Source: Candidatus Gastranaerophilales bacterium (GTDB lineage: Bacteria > Cyanobacteriota > Vampirovibrionia > Gastranaerophilales > Gastranaerophilaceae). From it: DNA of 64,000 bases. Shown here one piece after another: positions 60,694 through 64,000 of the stretch. The notes under the pieces are model-generated. The model did not search any database and had not been told where the DNA came from. It saw only the letters and a program-made list of their open reading frames with translations. The stretch's first letter is position 1; each line of letters begins with the position of its first letter. Made by a program: the position numbers and the translations under genes. The stretch spans positions 149,034 through 213,033 of the forward strand of contig CALUWA010000003.1 of NCBI GenBank assembly GCA_944324365.1. The letters are read 5' to 3'.

Positions 60694-60719
60694 TGAACCT
60701 ATAGGATTGGAAATGAGAG

Positions 60720-61427
60720 ATGGCTGCAAATTTTGATTTTTTGAAAAAAGTTGATAAAAATTTGTTTGAAATTATAAATGAAGCAGAAAATTTGTACAGA
60801 GATGAGTATTTCGAACAGTGCATGTCACAGACAAGACGTTTTGGGGAAAATGTTTGTAAAAGTGTGCTGGGTAAAAACCGAACAACGGAAGAAACCTTTG
60901 ATGAAATGCTAGCTACCCTTAAAGATAAAGGGCATGGCGAAGATCAGGAAAAAGAGTTTATTGAGGATTTATATTTTCTCAAAAAACATGGCAACGAATC
61001 GGTTCATTCTTCCAAAGTAAAGAAAAGTGCGATGGATGCTCTTGAATGTCTGCAAAGAGCTTTTGAAGTAGCAATTAATTTTTGTGTGTATAATAAAGGC
61101 GCGGACCTTGATGTATTGAAATTAAGATATGATACGGAGCTTCTTATAACCGGGAAAAAATCGAAAAAAACTTTGACGGAGCGATATACCGAAGAAAAAC
61201 GAAAGACATCGAAAAAAAGTAAAAAATCTAAAAAAGATGTAACTGTTTTTCCGTTAAGTTCGAAAGATAAAAAATCAAAACCGGCAGCTAAAAAATCGAA
61301 AAAACAGTACCATACAATGTCGTCCCGCAAAAAGAAACAAGGTATTCCGGTGTTTTGGGTTTTGGTCGGAATATCCTTGTTAGTTTCTGTTGTTATACTT
61401 ATAATTATGTTTTTGATTAGTCTTTAA
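60720..61427 (+). CDS. Tail-anchored DUF4145-like protein
   Basis: Residues 1-130 form a helical domain resembling the DUF4145 fold found at the N-terminus of type-I restriction HsdR subunits: YFEQCMSQTRRFGENVCKSV, FIEDLYFLKKHGNESVHSS and ALECLQRAFEVAINFCVYN. A lysine/serine-rich low-complexity linker (KKSKKSKK and similar, about residues 148-208) leads to a single C-terminal membrane helix (VFWVLVGISLLVSVVILIIM), so the domain would be held at the inner face of the membrane. A nucleic-acid or stress-sensing role is only inferred from the domain. Its end overlaps the convergent gene by 11 bases. Confidence 0.7.
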   Translation: MAANFDFLKKVDKNLFEIINEAENLYRDEYFEQCMSQTRRFGENVCKSVLGKNRTTEETFDEMLATLKDKGHGEDQEKEFIEDLYFLKKHGNESVHSSKVKKSAMDALECLQRAFEVAINFCVYNKGADLDVLKLRYDTELLITGKKSKKTLTERYTEEKRKTSKKSKKSKKDVTVFPLSSKDKKSKPAAKKSKKQYHTMSSRKKKQGIPVFWVLVGISLLVSVVILIIMFLISL

Positions 61428-62055
61428 ATTTATTTTTTACACGTATTTTTAGTGCAGGAAATTCTTTGGTGTCATCTCCGTAATGTGAAAATACAATTTT
61501 GCCCGGGTGAGATACGGTTATAAATGTTTTTATGTAACTCGGATTTACACTTTCCGGCTTGTAGTTGTATTTGTAGAATGACAGCGGAGTGTCGTTTAAC
61601 AGCAAAAAGTTTTTCTTGTGAAAAGCTTTTTTGTAAAGCGTTATTTCATAATTGTTAAATTGTGAAATTTTTACTATTTCATAATCAGGATATAGTTTTT
61701 GGATTTCTTCTTCGGTTAAAAGCTGCGGGGTAATTTTTCCGTCCTTATAAATATATTTAAAAAACTTCAAATCGTGGCTGTTAATTCCTATGAATTGCCC
61801 GTCGTTTACAAATTCAACATTTGTAACAGGCCCGATGGCAAGTTTACCGTTTTCAAAATAGTATTCGCTAAATCCGCCGGAGCCGACAAATCTTTTATTT
61901 TTCAGTCTGATGTCATCAGGGGTTTGCTGCTGGCTGCTCCAGGTGGAGTTTTGCGGATTATAGTATATGTTTTGAACCCCAACTATCCAGCCGAATGCGC
62001 TTGACGATATTGCAGATACCATGATTGCGGCAAAAGTAACCAGTAATTTCTTCAT
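61417..62055 (-). CDS. Exported protein of unknown function
   Basis: A signal peptide (MKKLLVTFAAIMVSAISSSAF) precedes about 190 mostly beta-strand residues with many aromatics (YYNPQNSTW, YYFENGKL, FFKYIYKDGK, FYKYNYKPES). The protein is not recognised. Site AAGGAGGG lies 4 bases before the ATG at 62055, preferred to an ATG 5 codons upstream. It is divergent from the next exported protein gene and probably periplasmic. Confidence 0.72.
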   Translation of the reverse strand: MKKLLVTFAAIMVSAISSSAFGWIVGVQNIYYNPQNSTWSSQQQTPDDIRLKNKRFVGSGGFSEYYFENGKLAIGPVTNVEFVNDGQFIGINSHDLKFFKYIYKDGKITPQLLTEEEIQKLYPDYEIVKISQFNNYEITLYKKAFHKKNFLLLNDTPLSFYKYNYKPESVNPSYIKTFITVSHPGKIVFSHYGDDTKEFPALKIRVKNKFKD

Positions 62056-62166
62056 ATAACCCTCCTTCATTTTAAAATTATATTATAAAAATAAATTTAT
62101 ATTGACAGAATGAACTTTTTTATAAACAATATCGTTATACTGTATATGTGTTTAAAGGCGGGATTT

Positions 62167-63420
62167 ATGAAAAAATTTGTTTCTTTGATGTGTTTGGCGG
62201 TTTTATTACTGAATACTCCTGTTTTGGCAGATGTATATAATAAAAACAACTCTCTGCCTGCGGCCGGTACTCAGACAGGGATTGTTACATTGCAGCTTCC
62301 GGATTATGCAAAATTCTACAGTATTGACCCTGTTAATATTTCCGTAAAATATATTCCGCCAAGCGACAGGCAGGAAAAACAGCTTTCAAAATCAGAAAAA
62401 AAATTGTACAAAGAAGTTAAAAAGATTGAAAAATATGTAGCTAAAAAGGATTTCAAAAAGGCCTTTAAAGAAAACGAAAAATTTTTACCGACCCATATTC
62501 AATATATGAATTTTTGCCTTTTTGCGGGGGATTATCGGGAAACGCTCAGCGAAATGCTGATTATCCGAGATTTAAATAAGAAAGATAACATACTTGATGA
62601 TGAAAAAATTGTGTTTAAAATCGGGATGCTTCATTACTTGAATAAAAATTATTCTACGGCGTTAAATATGCTGCTTCCGTTTCTGAATAAGCAAAACCCT
62701 GAAAATCTTTGGTTTGTGCTCGGAGATATCTACTATAACCTTAACGATTATAATTCAAGTATATTGTATTCAAAGAAAATTCAGCCGAGTTCCGAAAACT
62801 ATCCGGGAGCTTTGGAGCTGCTTTATAATTCCTATTATAATCTCCAAAACTTTAAGCAGGCAAATATTTATGCCAGAGAACTTGTGAAAATTCTGCCTAC
62901 ACCAATAAATTATATGCGCCTTGGAACTACATCATCTGACAATAACACAAAGCTCGCCAATTACTATAAGGCAAGAAATATTTCTGTTGCGGATAAAAAT
63001 TATCACACACTTTCTCAGGCGGATTCCAGGATAATATCTATTGAACAGCCGAAAATTGATAAAGCTGTTGCCGGGCTGTCTTTGTTTGTTGAAAAACCGG
63101 ATTGGAATAAAATTTCAAAAGAAAATTCAAAGATGATGGATCCGATAGATTTAAGCAACAGGATGAAGGATTTTTTCCAAAGTACAAATGCTTGTATGAC
63201 AAAGTTTGGCGGCAGAGAACTTGTTAAGTGTTTTGAGGCCGTAAATACTGAACAGGCTAAGTTAACCCAGGAAGCAAAAACCAAATATCAAGAGGAGCAG
63301 CAGAAAGCATTGGAATTACAACGGCACAGAATGCTTTTGGAGCAGCAGACCTATTATGAGCGTATGTATTTGAATGACTTTTTCTATTTGCGCCATCCGT
63401 ACTTTTTCGGGTTCTGGTAG
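62167..63420 (+). CDS. Exported TPR-like protein
   Basis: A signal peptide (MKKFVSLMCLAVLLLNTPVLA) precedes a 397-residue protein. The centre contains TPR-like helical pairs: YLNKNYSTALNMLLPFL, LGDIYYNLNDYNSSILYSKK and LYNSYYNLQNFKQANIYARE. A Gln/Glu-rich helix and an aromatic C-terminus ending RHPYFFGFW follow. Site AAGGCGGG lies 6 bases before the ATG at 62167, preferred to the longer frame at 62110. Likely a periplasmic or outer-membrane-associated scaffold; partners unknown. Confidence 0.75.
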   Translation: MKKFVSLMCLAVLLLNTPVLADVYNKNNSLPAAGTQTGIVTLQLPDYAKFYSIDPVNISVKYIPPSDRQEKQLSKSEKKLYKEVKKIEKYVAKKDFKKAFKENEKFLPTHIQYMNFCLFAGDYRETLSEMLIIRDLNKKDNILDDEKIVFKIGMLHYLNKNYSTALNMLLPFLNKQNPENLWFVLGDIYYNLNDYNSSILYSKKIQPSSENYPGALELLYNSYYNLQNFKQANIYARELVKILPTPINYMRLGTTSSDNNTKLANYYKARNISVADKNYHTLSQADSRIISIEQPKIDKAVAGLSLFVEKPDWNKISKENSKMMDPIDLSNRMKDFFQSTNACMTKFGGRELVKCFEAVNTEQAKLTQEAKTKYQEEQQKALELQRHRMLLEQQTYYERMYLNDFFYLRHPYFFGFW

Positions 63421-63421
63421 T

Positions 63422-63487
63422 TTACTGTGAGAGCCGGCAACAAAAAAAAGACCCGTTAAGGTCTTTTTATAACTGGGCGATACAAGG
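63422..63487. repeat. tRNA-3'-end direct repeat, copy A1
   Basis: A 66-bp block (terminator hairpin plus the last 14 bases of the tRNA-Val gene) repeated at 63579-63643. Two positions differ. The tRNA part continues with a degenerate anticodon-arm-like stretch (about 63488-63505) but without the T-arm. Confidence 0.85.
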
Positions 63488-63578
63488 GTCCCCTGAATCG
63501 TAGGCGAGCGTCACGAGCCATACGAGTCAGGATGCCCTTTAGGGTAGAACTTGGTAAGATTTGTTCATCAAACAAATC

Positions 63579-63643
63579 TTACTGTGAGAGCCAGCAACAA
63601 AAAAAGACCCGTTAAGGTCTTTTTATAACTGGGCGATACAAGG
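63579..63643. repeat. tRNA-3'-end direct repeat, copy A2
   Basis: The copy belonging to the intact tRNA-Val gene; it includes the tRNA 3' end and its terminator AAAAAGACC-loop-GGTCTTTTT (63601-63624). Spacing to copy A1 is 157 bp. Confidence 0.85.
63601..63624 (-). terminator. tRNA-Val terminator
   Basis: Nine-base stem, 6-base loop and T-run on the minus strand, directly after the tRNA-Val gene. The same hairpin occurs at 63445-63468 in the duplicate block. Confidence 0.8.
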
Positions 63644-63702
63644 CTCGAACTTGTGACCCCTTGAATGTCGTTCAAGTGCGCTACCAACTGCGCCAATCGC
63701 CC
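63630..63702 (-). tRNA. tRNA-Val (GAC)
   Basis: A 73-base cloverleaf with acceptor GGGCGAT/ATCGCCC, D-arm GCGC/GCGC with AGTTGGTA loop, anticodon stem CTTGA/TCAAG and T-arm ACAAG-TTCGAGC-CTTGT. The anticodon loop reads ACGACAT, giving anticodon GAC with C at position 33 instead of the near-universal U. No CCA is encoded. Confidence 0.88.
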
Positions 63703-63754
63703 ATTCTAAATATTAAATTTTAAGCGCTCTTATTTCAAAAACTTCGTTTTTGAG

Positions 63755-63820
63755 AGTGCGCTACCCCTTTCCTTGAAATGTCCCCCGGACATTTCTTCGT
63801 CGGCAGAGTGCCAATCGCCC
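63755..63820 (-). pseudogene. Interrupted 5' fragment of tRNA-Val
   Basis: On the minus strand GGGCGATTGGC (63810-63820) and GGTAGCGCACT (63755-63765) are the first part of the intact tRNA, but 44 bases carrying the hairpin GAAATGTCC-CCC-GGACATTTC (63775-63795) replace the D-loop. The rest of the tRNA is gone and another hairpin (CAAAAAC-TTC-GTTTTTG, 63736-63752) follows. Confidence 0.7.
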
Positions 63821-63834
63821 CCGCTTTTTTGAAA

Positions 63835-64000
63835 AAAAGCTTGGCAAAAAACTTTATCATGCCACCAGTCACTTAGACTGCTTCGCTTTTATCGTATATA
63901 TGAAATTGTCAATCTTGCGTTTGAAAAGCTTGGCAAAAAACTTTATCATGCCACCAGTCACTTAGACTGCTTCGCTTTTATCGTATATATGAAATTGTCA
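63835..64000. repeat. 77-bp direct repeat at the window end
   Basis: 63835-63911 and 63924-64000 are identical 77-bp copies, 89 bp apart start to start with a 12-bp spacer. The second copy ends exactly at the window edge, so further copies may follow. Nothing coding is visible in 63703-64000. Confidence 0.9.

Noticed and set aside
60590..60823. 78-codon N-terminal extension of the 59549 protein
   Set aside because: It overlaps the divergent DUF4145-like gene and its promoter region, and its residues look like translated non-coding DNA.
63835..64000. Possible CRISPR array
   Set aside because: The repeat is 77 bp and the single spacer 12 bp, outside CRISPR dimensions; no cas genes are in the window.

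Overview
The window looks like a piece of an AT-rich, diderm, anaerobic gut bacterium, most plausibly a gut Melainabacterium (Gastranaerophilales, the non-photosynthetic sisters of Cyanobacteria). The diderm reading rests on an autotransporter beta-barrel and a TolC-type outer-membrane efflux protein. The anaerobic reading rests on an [FeFe]-hydrogenase maturase (HydE), a membrane polyferredoxin and ferredoxin-type oxidoreductases. The Gastranaerophilales assignment is my inference from the gene mix, the scarcity of Shine-Dalgarno sites, and several proteins sharing a short N-terminal Ser-Phe-x-Gly/Ser/Ala motif; a placement by marker genes (hisS, pgk, uvrA-like) would settle it.

Layout. 1-9.8 kb: the 3' 9.8 kb of a giant Pmp/autotransporter-type adhesin built from four long internal repeats. 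9.9-11.6 kb: adenine deaminase. 11.6-21.1 kb: twelve minus-strand genes with almost no gaps. In transcription order they are DUF3737, cupin, carboxymuconolactone-decarboxylase-like protein, then (after a MerR-type 19-bp-spacer promoter) flavodoxin, Tat-lipoprotein aldo/keto reductase, NapH/NapG-like polyferredoxin, TatA, TatC, LarB, LarC (first domain only), LarMN-type nickel transporter component and LarE. This joins an exported redox module, the Tat translocon that would export it, and the nickel-pincer cofactor pathway, with no larA racemase in view. 21.1-22.0 kb: a gene-free palindrome-rich repeat region with a decayed gene end.

22-31 kb: a fused response-regulator/histidine-kinase remnant, a phosphoesterase, a UvrA-like ATPase, then a hydrolase operon divergent from a LysR regulator. 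A 22-bp sequence upstream of lysR is repeated upstream of the DUF3737 operon, so this regulator probably controls both. 31-34 kb: three very AT-rich membrane/kelch genes separated by copies of a 61-bp repeat that carries a promoter-like sequence. 34-39 kb: tRNA-Ser, and a TolC/MarR/EmrA/EmrB drug-efflux module around a perfect palindromic operator.

39-64 kb: ordinary chromosomal genes (type-4 uracil-DNA glycosylase, HydE, TspO, histidinol phosphatase, Fe-alcohol dehydrogenase, phosphoglycerate kinase, a stand-alone AICAR transformylase domain, PgeF, aquaporin, HisS, NrnA, Pgi) mixed with lineage-specific proteins. One of these is a six-fold 39-residue helical-repeat protein resembling mTERF. 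Several genes (hisS, lysR, pgeF, probably nrnA) have a -10 box only 6-8 bases before the ATG, so their mRNAs should be leaderless. The window ends in a rearranged tRNA-Val locus with partial tRNA copies, hairpins and a 77-bp direct repeat reaching the last base.
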